This document shows positions 23,608 through 32,186 of a stretch of 64,000 nt of DNA, in pieces. The stretch spans positions 1 through 64,000 of the forward strand of contig VGZT01000002.1 in assembly GCA_016872495.1 (NCBI GenBank). Reading direction: 5' to 3'. The DNA is from SAR202 cluster bacterium (lineage in GTDB: Bacteria > Chloroflexota > Dehalococcoidia > Lucifugimonadales > Lucifugimonadaceae). The notes beneath the pieces were generated by a model. The model worked only from the letters and a program-made list of their open reading frames with translations. It was not told the DNA's origin and ran no database searches. The translations under genes were made by a program, and so were the position numbers. Each line of letters opens with the position of its first letter. Positions within the stretch are counted from its first letter, which is position 1.

Positions 23608-24864
23608 GTGCTGCAGCGGCGTCCGCTGCTGATCGTGCTCGTGCTCATGCTCATCCTGTTCGTTTCGGGGCTGGCCACCGGTTTCGATCTCGCGGTTCGA
23701 CTGAACTACGTCCTCGGGCTTGTGGTCGTGATCGCCTATATCTGGGCCAAGTGGGGCACCGGGCGGCTGACCGCGCGCATTGAACGCCCGCAAGGCGACC
23801 TTTCCGTTGGCGACGAGTTGCGCGAGACGATTACGATCCGCAACTCGGGCGGCCTCCCTCGCGCCTGGCTCGAGGTCGAGGACGTTACCGACATTCCCGG
23901 GGTCAGCCTGGGCAGGGTGGTCAGCATGCCGGGGATCGTCACGTTCCGCCGCGTGGACGCGAGCGTCCGGCTGACGAAACGAGGCGACTACACCCTGGGT
24001 CCCCTCGTGATCCGCTCCGCCGACCCCTTCGGCATCTTCCCGCAGGAGAAGCGGCTGGCGGGAGCACGCCCTTTGAAGGTGTACCCGCAGATCCTCGATA
24101 TCCCTGACTACGTGACGCCTTCGGCGGAGCTCTCGGGGGAGCACGCCAGGCGACGACGGTCGCTGACCTTGTCGCCCGAGGTCTCCTCGGTGCGCGAGTA
24201 CCAGCCGGGTGATGCGATCAGCCGGATCCACTGGCCCAGCACGGCTCGAACCTCTCAGCTGATGGTGAAGCTGTTCGACCGCGGCCGCGCGGGCGAAGTC
24301 TGGATCGTGTTCGATCAGCACCATCGCTATCAGGCTGGTGAGGGCGCCGAATCGACCGACGAGTATGGCGCCACGATCGCGGCCTCGACCGCTCACAGGT
24401 ACCTGTCGATTCAGATACCCGTCGGCTACGTGGCCCACGGCGGCCGGTCGCTGGTGATGGTCCCGGAGCGAGGCGCGACCCAGCACCAGGCGATCTTTGA
24501 CCACCTCGCATCGAGCAAGCCAACCGGCTCCCGTGAACTATTCGATTCGCTTGCCGATGTCGAACGCGAGCTCGGCCGCAGCTCGTCGGTTGTTGTGATC
24601 ACGGCTTCGCCCGATGGTGACTGGGTCGATGCCCTGATCAACCTTCAGCAAAGGGGTATTCGCACCAGTACCGTGTTGCTGGATCCGGCGTCGTTCGGGG
24701 CGGCCTGGTCCATCGATGGCGCGCGCAAGCGCCTGCTCGCTTCAGAGGCGCGCGTCTTCACCGTGCGACGCGGCGCCTTCATCCCAGCTGCACTGTCGGA
24801 GCCAGAAATAATCGGTCCGCAAACATCAAAGGGGCGACGACCCCACCAGGGCATCTACCGATGA
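23608..24864 (+). CDS. DUF58-domain membrane protein
   Basis: From GTG at 23608 the protein has 418 residues: two N-terminal membrane segments (LLIVLVLMLILFVSGLATG and LGLVVVIAYIW), an extracellular-like beta region, and the DUF58 signature REYQPGDAISRIHWPSTAR followed by a VWA-like domain (WIVFDQHHRY, VVVITASPDGDW). It is the usual partner of MoxR. The frame is open upstream into moxR, but only CTG or ATA occur between the moxR stop and 23608, so the true start may lie a little upstream. Its stop overlaps the next ATG (ATGA). Confidence 0.85.
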   Translation: MLQRRPLLIVLVLMLILFVSGLATGFDLAVRLNYVLGLVVVIAYIWAKWGTGRLTARIERPQGDLSVGDELRETITIRNSGGLPRAWLEVEDVTDIPGVSLGRVVSMPGIVTFRRVDASVRLTKRGDYTLGPLVIRSADPFGIFPQEKRLAGARPLKVYPQILDIPDYVTPSAELSGEHARRRRSLTLSPEVSSVREYQPGDAISRIHWPSTARTSQLMVKLFDRGRAGEVWIVFDQHHRYQAGEGAESTDEYGATIAASTAHRYLSIQIPVGYVAHGGRSLVMVPERGATQHQAIFDHLASSKPTGSRELFDSLADVERELGRSSSVVVITASPDGDWVDALINLQQRGIRTSTVLLDPASFGAAWSIDGARKRLLASEARVFTVRRGAFIPAALSEPEIIGPQTSKGRRPHQGIYR

Positions 24865-27455
24865 CCGCCGGCGCGGACGCAATTGGCCGGACAGCCATTC
24901 ATCCGGCGTCGAACCGGGCAGCCGCGGGCTGGTTCATCCGTTTCCTGGAGCGGAACTTCCAGTTCGCCGTTTACGAGGATGTCGTCGCCATCATCCTCAT
25001 GGGTGGGATCCTGGCGACGGTCGGCTGGTCCGTGCAGCTTGCGAGGTGGGGCAACTCGCCCTTCATGCACGCGACCCTGCTGCTTGCGGGCGTTGCCGGC
25101 CTCCTGTTCGCACGCTGGCGGCCACACTGGCTGCTGGGTCATCTGCTGGCCGTCGCCGGTGGATTTGCCGTGGTCTTCTGGCAGGCCGCGTACCGGACCG
25201 AAGGCGACAACATCATCGAGCGCACCAGGGACGTCTGGGAACGCTTCTTTGCCTGGCTCGAGGCCGCCAACACCGGCGGAACGAGCACCGATCTCGTGCC
25301 CTTCACGGTCATGTTGCTGTCCGTCGCCTGGATCGTGGGGTACCTGGCTTCGTGGTCGGTGTTCCGCTGGCGCTCTCCCTGGGTGGCTACGGTGCTCCTG
25401 GGCTCGGCGCTACTGATCAACCTGAGCTACCGACCCGGCCTGTACGAATACACGTTGTTCCTGTTTGTGGGGATCTCGATGCTTCTCTTCGCCCACCTGG
25501 CGCACGTGCGTCGAACCAGGCGCTGGCGGTCAACCGGGACGCGCTATCCACCAGAGACGCGGTTGCTCAGCGTCCAGGACGGGTTCTTCCTGACATCTGC
25601 GATCGTCCTCATCGCGGTGGTCATCCCGCTGGTGGAGCCGAGGTCGCGCTTGCTGACCGAAACCGTCGGGCGTGCGCTGCGGGCACCGTCTGCGCGCCTG
25701 GAGGAGCCGGCCAAGCGCCTGCTCTCCGGGGTGAGCGGCCGCCCGAGGGTGCTGTTGCGAGATTTCGGACACAACCTCCCGTTCCTGGGAGCCTTCGAGC
25801 TCGCCGACAACACTGCCATGTCGATCGAAACGGAATATCCGGCGATGAGCCCGGGCCGCATCTACGACATCTACACGTCTTCCGGTTGGAAGAACAGCCC
25901 GCTGCTTGAGCTGGACATTCCCAGGGGCGGCGTGATCGAGCCTTCCGAGCAGTATCTCGAGCGAATCGTCGTGTCTCAGCGGGTCCAGCCGGGCTTCAAC
26001 ACGGTGTCGGCCATCTCCGCCAGCGGGATCGTAGGCGCCAGCCAGAAGCTCCGCGTGATGACGCCAATGCCAGTGGAATGGGTCTGGCGTCCGGGGATCA
26101 ACGAGCCGCCACGCGATGCGCCGGACGAGGTAGTCGAGTTCGCCCGGAACATCGTGACGACGCCGATCACGGCTGGCCGCACCGCCACTGCCGCCGAGCA
26201 GGAGCTCAGGAGCAGGCTGCCGCCTTCGCTCGTTCTGAACTCGATCCGCATGGACGGTGAACGACTGACTGAAGTGAATGTCGGACGAGCGGGCGCGCTG
26301 ATCCTCGATCCGATTGCCGTCGACCTGCCCGGGGGGGTCATGGCGGGAAGCACTTACACGGCCAATCTCAGCATGTCACGTGCCTCCGACGAACAGCTGG
26401 CCGAGTCCGGAGACGACTACCCGGCCTGGGTGACCGACCGGTATTTGCAGTTGCCCGAGACCTTGCCGGGCCGGGTAAGGGACCTGGCTGCCAGGATCGC
26501 AAAGCACTCCGGGGCCGAAACGCCCTGGGAGAAGACGGTGGCCATCTCAGGCTACCTGCAGTCGCTGAGCTACTCCGAGATGATCCGGGGCCCCGCCGCC
26601 GGAGTGCAGGACGGCATCGACTACTTCCTGTTCGATACGAGGTTCGAGCCGTGCCCGGCGGGGACTCGCCTGGGGGCCAACTGCGAGGACAACGCGCCCA
26701 AAGGCTACAGCCAGTACTTTGGCTCGGCGCTGGCGGTAATGCTGCGCTCGGTCGGAGTGCCCGCCCGCATGGTCGCAGGCTATGCGGTGGGAGAGTACAT
26801 ACCGGAGGAGAAACGGTTCTTGATCCGCGACACCGACCGCCACGGGTGGGCGCAGGTTTACTTCCCGGGTTACGGCTGGATCGACATCGAGGCCACACCC
26901 GGGTACCCGGCGGTCGGCAGGGGGGTTACCGTGGACGAATTCGCCAGGCGCACCAACAGCCCGGTGCCCTTCCCCTTCTCCGAGTTCGAGCAGGGGTTCG
27001 TCGATGATGTGAGTGAGTTCGAGGCGCTGGCACGCCTTAACGCACAGCGGCGGCTTGCTCAGGCTGCAGAGCCGCCGGAGTCGTCCGTGCGGTGGGTAGC
27101 CGTTCCCATCGCCGGCCTGGCCGCAGTACTGCTGGCTCTGGCGGTCGCCTGGAACTTCGGGATGGGCAGGCTTGCGCCGGCGCAGCGCGCCTACGTCAAG
27201 ATGAACCGCCTGGGGTGGCTGGCGGGAGCGCGGAGGCGGCAGGGTCAGACATCCGCCGAGTATGGCCGTGCGCTCGACGCGCTGCTTCCGCGCAGCCAGG
27301 GTGCGGCAGAAGCGATTGCTCATCGCTATAACGCCTACCTTTATGCCCCGCGGCCGCCGGTTGAGCACGACAGCCAGGAGGTCGAGGGTCTCTGGCGGAT
27401 GGTCAGGTCCGCCCTGGTACGCCGGGCGGCACGGCGGATTCTGCCGACGGCCTAG
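24861..27455 (+). CDS. Transglutaminase-like membrane protein (TgpA type) with Ser in place of catalytic Cys
   Basis: The 864-residue protein starts with five to six hydrophobic helices (about residues 35-270). A long extracytoplasmic region includes a transglutaminase-like core (about 540-700), then one more helix (WVAVPIAGLAAVLLALAVAW) and a cytoplasmic DUF4129-like tail. The core keeps the His (RDTDRHGWAQVYFPGYGW) and acidic (IDIEATPGYP) positions. The nucleophile position, normally Cys in 'G.C.yFasA..vmLR..GvPAR', reads KGYSQYFGSALAVML; the codon is AGC at about 26710. Peptide-bond or cross-linking chemistry may therefore be lost or changed. It overlaps DUF58 by four bases and completes the MoxR/DUF58/Tgp cluster. 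Confidence 0.88.
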   Translation: MTAGADAIGRTAIHPASNRAAAGWFIRFLERNFQFAVYEDVVAIILMGGILATVGWSVQLARWGNSPFMHATLLLAGVAGLLFARWRPHWLLGHLLAVAGGFAVVFWQAAYRTEGDNIIERTRDVWERFFAWLEAANTGGTSTDLVPFTVMLLSVAWIVGYLASWSVFRWRSPWVATVLLGSALLINLSYRPGLYEYTLFLFVGISMLLFAHLAHVRRTRRWRSTGTRYPPETRLLSVQDGFFLTSAIVLIAVVIPLVEPRSRLLTETVGRALRAPSARLEEPAKRLLSGVSGRPRVLLRDFGHNLPFLGAFELADNTAMSIETEYPAMSPGRIYDIYTSSGWKNSPLLELDIPRGGVIEPSEQYLERIVVSQRVQPGFNTVSAISASGIVGASQKLRVMTPMPVEWVWRPGINEPPRDAPDEVVEFARNIVTTPITAGRTATAAEQELRSRLPPSLVLNSIRMDGERLTEVNVGRAGALILDPIAVDLPGGVMAGSTYTANLSMSRASDEQLAESGDDYPAWVTDRYLQLPETLPGRVRDLAARIAKHSGAETPWEKTVAISGYLQSLSYSEMIRGPAAGVQDGIDYFLFDTRFEPCPAGTRLGANCEDNAPKGYSQYFGSALAVMLRSVGVPARMVAGYAVGEYIPEEKRFLIRDTDRHGWAQVYFPGYGWIDIEATPGYPAVGRGVTVDEFARRTNSPVPFPFSEFEQGFVDDVSEFEALARLNAQRRLAQAAEPPESSVRWVAVPIAGLAAVLLALAVAWNFGMGRLAPAQRAYVKMNRLGWLAGARRRQGQTSAEYGRALDALLPRSQGAAEAIAHRYNAYLYAPRPPVEHDSQEVEGLWRMVRSALVRRAARRILPTA

Positions 27456-27636
27456 GGCCAATCGACAATTGAGAGAAGCCTTGTGGCCAGCTTGCGGTGC
27501 TGGCCGGAGGCGGGGGTCGGCAGGTGGTAGGGCTCCAGCTCCTGGAGCGTCTGAATCTAGATTGGCCCCGGATGCCACGCACCCGGTGACTCGCCCCGCC
27601 CGATTGCACATAATGCGGTTGATCGGGAGGTCACAG

Positions 27637-28188
27637 ATGGTCGCCAAGTCGAATGCGCACACGCGCGTTGAAGCCCTGTCCTACGACGTTTTCGAGACCC
27701 CGCTAGGCTGGGTTGGCGTCGTTGCCTCGGTAAACGGCGTGAGGAAGACGACCCTGCCGGAGCCGTCGGTCGATGCTGCGCTTTCCGGCCTGGGGCCTGA
27801 TCGCGCGGGCGCGGCGCACGATCCTGAAGCGCTTGCGCAGTATCGAAAGGTCATCGAGGAATACCTGGCGGGCAAGCGGACCGACCTGTCCACGCTGCCG
27901 GTCGACTCACGACGCTCGACGGAGTTCTTCACGAAGGCGTGGGCGGCATGCCGGCGGATCCCTGCCGGCGAGACGCGCACCTATGCGTGGCTGGCAAACG
28001 AGGCGGGCCGACCGCGCGCCATGCGGGCTGCCGGCCAGGCGATGGCCAGAAACCCGCTGCCGCTGGTCGTGCCCTGCCACCGGGTAGTTGGATCGGACGG
28101 CGGCCTGCACGGGTTCGGCGGTTCGGTCGGCCTGCCACTCAAGAAGCGCCTGCTCGAGCTCGAGAGGCGGGGGAAGCCCGCCGGGTAG
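27637..28188 (+). CDS. Methylated-DNA-protein cysteine methyltransferase (Ogt-type)
   Basis: The 183-residue suicide repair protein moves alkyl groups from O6-alkylguanine to its own Cys. The active site VVPCHRVVGSDG is intact, preceded by the recognition helix GRPRAMRAAGQAMARNPLP and the C-terminal GFGGSVGLPLKKRLLELE. The N-terminal domain (VFETPLGWVGVVAS) lacks the Ada-type Zn cysteines. ATG at 27637 has GGGAGG seven bases upstream; another in-frame ATG at 27613 has no such site. Stands alone after a 181-base gap with nothing recognisable. Confidence 0.9.
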   Translation: MVAKSNAHTRVEALSYDVFETPLGWVGVVASVNGVRKTTLPEPSVDAALSGLGPDRAGAAHDPEALAQYRKVIEEYLAGKRTDLSTLPVDSRRSTEFFTKAWAACRRIPAGETRTYAWLANEAGRPRAMRAAGQAMARNPLPLVVPCHRVVGSDGGLHGFGGSVGLPLKKRLLELERRGKPAG

Positions 28189-28196
28189 TGCCCGGG

Positions 28197-28418
28197 TCAG
28201 GGTTCCGGGCGCTCGGAAAGGGCGGAAGCTAGGACCGAGCGGGCGTTGTCGGCATCGGCTTCCGAGGTCATGAGCCTGACCGGAAGCTGCGATAGTCCGA
28301 GGAACGAAGTGACGTCGCCGGGTCCCAGCTCGCAGGTAATGCCGGCCTGGCGCACAATCTCGCGCCAAATTTCCGCCGTTAGCTGGTCAGGCGCGGTGGC
28401 GATCGTGACGAACTTCAA
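28197..28418 (-). CDS. DUF2007 putative signal-transducing protein
   Basis: The 73-residue protein fits PF09413: a first strand MKFVTIATAPDQLTA, a helix (EIWREIVRQAGITCELG), a strand with LPVRLMTSEADADNARSVLA. The fold is ferredoxin-like and P-II-related, and its role is unknown. It starts nine bases after the dnaE stop, on the same strand, and is probably cotranscribed. Confidence 0.75.
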   Translation of the reverse strand: MKFVTIATAPDQLTAEIWREIVRQAGITCELGPGDVTSFLGLSQLPVRLMTSEADADNARSVLASALSERPEP

Positions 28419-28427
28419 GGCCTTGGA

Positions 28428-31400
28428 TCACGCGGCGCGTACGTTATCGGCGCCCAGCAGCGCAGTCAGGCGCTCGGTCAGCTCCTTGCATGGGCGGATG
28501 GTCACGAAGGGCATTTCCAGGCGGACCAGGCGGCCGCGGGTCGCGACCTCCAAGGTCACTGGCCTGTCACCGCGGAACTCGAGCAGCATCTTGACCAGGT
28601 CTTCGAGCCGGTAGCGGTCTTCCAGTTCCTGGCCGGACTCCGCGATCCGGATCACCAGGCCCGACGTTTCATTCTGATGCGCCTGGGAGTGCCCATTGGT
28701 AGCGCCGTTCAAGTGGGCGGGCATTCCGGGCAGTTCATTTGAGGGAGCCAATTCACCTTCCAAGTTCCTGTTTGTTTCCGGTGTTCGGACGGCCGGCACG
28801 TCGGCTTCGGTCCGAACGTCGTTGATCAGGCTCGCCGCCGGGGCCCTGGCGTCGCCAGGCAGTGCGTACTCCGTAGCTTCTCTTACGGCGACCGAAACGC
28901 GATCGTCACGCGCTCGGATGGTTCCCGTCAGCGCGATCAAGCGGCCTTCCAGCCACAGCGCCTCCGTCTGGGAGAGTACGTTGTTCCAGACGATCGCCTC
29001 TACTTCCCCGTCGAGCAGAGCCATTGCTACCGCCAGGAAGGCGTCGCCTCGCCTGGTGGTCAGGCGCCGGATCGACTTCACCTGTCCGAGCAGGCTGATC
29101 TCCTCGCCCGAGCGCTCGGCGGTTACCTGGCCTGAGAAGACCACGTAATCGGCCGAGCCGGCAAGCATCTCACGTGTGACTGCGCTTTCGGTCAGGGCGA
29201 TCCCGAGGAGGTCCTTTTCCCAGAGGGCCTGCTCGCGATCCGTGACGTCGTCGCCTCCCGGGATCTCGAGCGCCGGGAGCGGGGCGCTGACCTCGGCGCC
29301 AAAGAGGTCGAACATCGACGTCTGTCCCGACTCTCGTTGTCGCGAGGCTTGCTGGCACAGGGCAAGGATTCGATCGAGGCCGGAGAGCAGCGAGCCGCGC
29401 GCGCCCAGCTCGTCGAAAGCCCCTACCTTGATGAGGCTTTCCAGCGTCCGCTTGTTCAGATGGCTGGCGTCGACGCGCTTGCAGAAGTCCTCAATCGAGT
29501 GGAATGGGCCGTCCTTCTTGCGGGCGTCGATAACCGGTTGGACGGCGGCTGCGCCGACGTTCTTGACCGCCGAAAGGCCGAAGCGGATCGCCGATCCTTC
29601 GGGGCCGGTCGCTACCGAGAACCCCACGTCGCCGTGATTGATGTTCGGCCCCTTGACTTCGATACCAAGCCGTCTGCACTCGAGGACCGCCTGCGCCACG
29701 CGATCGGAGTTGCCGGAAGCTGCGTCCATGATCGCGACGAAGTATTCGACCGGGTAGTTTGCCTTCAGCCACGCGGTCCAGTAGCCGATCATGGCGTAGC
29801 TGGCGCTGTGGGCCTTGTTGAAGGCGTATCCGGCGAACGGCAGGATCAGTTCGAAGATCTGGGTTGCCAGCGCCTGGGTAAAGCCCTTGCTGACCGCGCC
29901 GCTCGTGAACTTCTCACGCTCGGTCGCCATCACCTCCGGGATCTTCTTGCCCATCGCTTTTCGGAGGATGTCGGCCTCACCCAGCGTGTAGCCGCCAAAT
30001 GTCTGAGCGATGAGTAGGACCTGGTCCTGGTAGACGATGACGCCATACGTCTCCTCCAGGATGTCGTGCAGCGCCGGATGGGGGTACTTGATCGGCGCGC
30101 GGCCATGCTTGGCGTCACAGAAGGTCGTGATGTGTTCCATCGGGCCCGGACGGTAGAGGGCGATCATGGCCGAGATGTCCGCGATCGACGACGGCCTGAG
30201 CTCTCGGATATAGCGGCGCATGCCGTCCGACTCGAGCTGGAACACGCCGAAGGTTTCGCCCGCGGACAGCATCTCGAACGTCTTCGCATCGCCGTGGGGG
30301 ATCGATTCGAGCGACAGCGTCACGCCGCGCTTATCGAGCAGCTTGATTGCGCGGTCGAGGATCGTGAGGTTCGTAAGCCCAAGGAAGTCCATCTTGAGTA
30401 GGCCGAGCTTGGCAACCGGCCCCATCGCGTACTGGGTCATCGGCGTCGACTCTTCGTCGCCGCTGGTGGGCCGTTGGACGGGCACGAAATCGGTAAGCGG
30501 CTCCTCCGTGATCACCACGCCGGCCGCGTGCGTGCTGGCGTGCCTGACCGTGCCTTCCAGGCCCCTGGCTATCTGGTACAGACGGGCTGCCCGCTCGTCG
30601 GTCTCGACCAGCGTCGCCAGCTCGGCGCTCTGTTCACGGGCAAGATCCAGGGTCATCCCGAGGCGCTGAGGGATCAGCTTGGCCATTCGGTCGATGTCAG
30701 GCAGTGCCATTCCCATCGCCCTGCCCACGTCGCGCACCGCCGCCTTGGCGCCCAGGGTGCCGAATGTGATGATCTGGGCGACGTGGTCCCGGCCGTACTT
30801 GCTGACGCAGTAGCGGATCATCTCGTCACGCCGGTCATCCTGGAAGTCCATGTCGATGTCAGGCATTTCGCGTCGCTCAAGATTGAGGAAGCGCTCGAAG
30901 ACGAGCCGCGTTGCGAGCGGATCGACGTCCGTGACGCCGATGCAGTAGAGGACCACGCTCGACGCGGCGCTGCCACGCACGCTCATCAGGATCTTTCGCT
31001 CGCGGGCGAAGCGCGCGAGATCCCATACGATGAGGATGTAGGAGGCGAAGCCCGTTTTCTCGATTACCGAGAGCTCATAGTTGAGCCGCTGCACGATGGC
31101 GGGTGTGGCGTGCGGGTACCGGCGGGCGGCACCCTCCGTGCAGAGGTCCCTCAGGAAGCCGATCGCGGTCTTGCCGTTGGGCGTCGCGAAGCTGGGAAGC
31201 CTGACCTTTCCGAACTCCAGGTTGACCTGGCACGAATCGGCTATTCGCTGCGTCTCCTCGACCGCTTCTGGCAGCTCCGGCCAGAGGGCCTGCATCTCCT
31301 CCGAGCTCTTCAGGTAGTAGGAATTCCCGGCGAAGCGCATCCGCTTGGGGTCGTCGATCACCGAGTTGGTCTGGATGCAAAGCAGGACGTCGTGCAAGGA

Positions 31401-32039
31401 GTGATCATCCTTGCGGACGTAATGGGAGTCGTTCGTGACAACCGGCGGGATGCCGGTCTCCCTGGAGAGTTCAATCAACCCCTTGTTGATCGCGGGCTGT
31501 TCGGGCAAGCCCTCGTGCGACATCAGCTCGATGTAGAAGTTGCCACGGAAGACCTCGCGATACCACTCAGCGGCCGCGCGGGCCTGCTCCGGGCGTCCCG
31601 ACGTGATCATGCGTGGGATCTCTCCCGACGGGCAGCCGGAGAGAACAATTACTCCTTCCGAATGCCGCTCAAGGATCTCGCGGTCCATTCGGGGCCGGTA
31701 ATAAAAGCCTTCGAGGTGTGCTTTCGACTGCAGGGCGATCAGGTTGCGGTAGCCAGTGTCGCTGCGCGCCAGCAGGGTGATGTGGTAGGGGAAACGGTCG
31801 TTCGAATCCTTCTCGAAGCGGCTTCCGGTTGCCACGTAGCCTTCGCAGCCGATGATCGGCTTGATACCCACCGCGCGCGCGGCGGCGTAGAAATCAATCG
31901 CGCCGTACATATTGCCGTGATCGGTGATGGCGATCGCGGTCTGGCCGAGCTCCTTTACCCGCCCGACCATCGCCTCCAGCCGGCTCTGGCCGTCGAGCAA
32001 GCTGTATTCGGAATGGTTATGCAGGTGTACGAAGGACAA
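28428..32039 (-). CDS. dnaE: DNA polymerase III alpha subunit
   Basis: The 1203-residue replicative polymerase is full length. It begins with the PHP domain (HLHNHSEYSLLDG, ITDHGNMYG). The polymerase active site has PDIDMDFQDDRR, with the acidic triad completed further on. Also visible are the helix-hairpin-helix/tandem-HhH region (FAGYAFNKAHSASYAMIGYWTAW), and an OB-fold (VVFSGQVTAE and following). The last 100 residues are variable. It is the C-family DnaE1 type rather than PolC (no internal exonuclease). Downstream lies DUF2007; malate synthase lies 147 bases upstream. Confidence 0.97.
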   Translation of the reverse strand: MSFVHLHNHSEYSLLDGQSRLEAMVGRVKELGQTAIAITDHGNMYGAIDFYAAARAVGIKPIIGCEGYVATGSRFEKDSNDRFPYHITLLARSDTGYRNLIALQSKAHLEGFYYRPRMDREILERHSEGVIVLSGCPSGEIPRMITSGRPEQARAAAEWYREVFRGNFYIELMSHEGLPEQPAINKGLIELSRETGIPPVVTNDSHYVRKDDHSLHDVLLCIQTNSVIDDPKRMRFAGNSYYLKSSEEMQALWPELPEAVEETQRIADSCQVNLEFGKVRLPSFATPNGKTAIGFLRDLCTEGAARRYPHATPAIVQRLNYELSVIEKTGFASYILIVWDLARFARERKILMSVRGSAASSVVLYCIGVTDVDPLATRLVFERFLNLERREMPDIDMDFQDDRRDEMIRYCVSKYGRDHVAQIITFGTLGAKAAVRDVGRAMGMALPDIDRMAKLIPQRLGMTLDLAREQSAELATLVETDERAARLYQIARGLEGTVRHASTHAAGVVITEEPLTDFVPVQRPTSGDEESTPMTQYAMGPVAKLGLLKMDFLGLTNLTILDRAIKLLDKRGVTLSLESIPHGDAKTFEMLSAGETFGVFQLESDGMRRYIRELRPSSIADISAMIALYRPGPMEHITTFCDAKHGRAPIKYPHPALHDILEETYGVIVYQDQVLLIAQTFGGYTLGEADILRKAMGKKIPEVMATEREKFTSGAVSKGFTQALATQIFELILPFAGYAFNKAHSASYAMIGYWTAWLKANYPVEYFVAIMDAASGNSDRVAQAVLECRRLGIEVKGPNINHGDVGFSVATGPEGSAIRFGLSAVKNVGAAAVQPVIDARKKDGPFHSIEDFCKRVDASHLNKRTLESLIKVGAFDELGARGSLLSGLDRILALCQQASRQRESGQTSMFDLFGAEVSAPLPALEIPGGDDVTDREQALWEKDLLGIALTESAVTREMLAGSADYVVFSGQVTAERSGEEISLLGQVKSIRRLTTRRGDAFLAVAMALLDGEVEAIVWNNVLSQTEALWLEGRLIALTGTIRARDDRVSVAVREATEYALPGDARAPAASLINDVRTEADVPAVRTPETNRNLEGELAPSNELPGMPAHLNGATNGHSQAHQNETSGLVIRIAESGQELEDRYRLEDLVKMLLEFRGDRPVTLEVATRGRLVRLEMPFVTIRPCKELTERLTALLGADNVRAA

Positions 32040-32186
32040 CGATTCAACGTACCTGTTCTCCCTGGAGGGAGAGCCTTGGGGGGAGTGGCCGGCTACCCGA
32101 TTCTAGTCGCCACTTGTCCCCGCTGAATCCACATCTCGCTTGGCCCTGCCGGGGCTTGTCTGGGAAGTCCGGTGTGCGGCCGCTCG

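Noticed and set aside
26547-27662. 371-codon minus-strand ORF
   Set aside because: Antisense to the transglutaminase-like gene; no motif seen.
30474-32126. 550-codon plus-strand ORF
   Set aside because: Antisense shadow of dnaE, which has full polymerase and PHP motifs.
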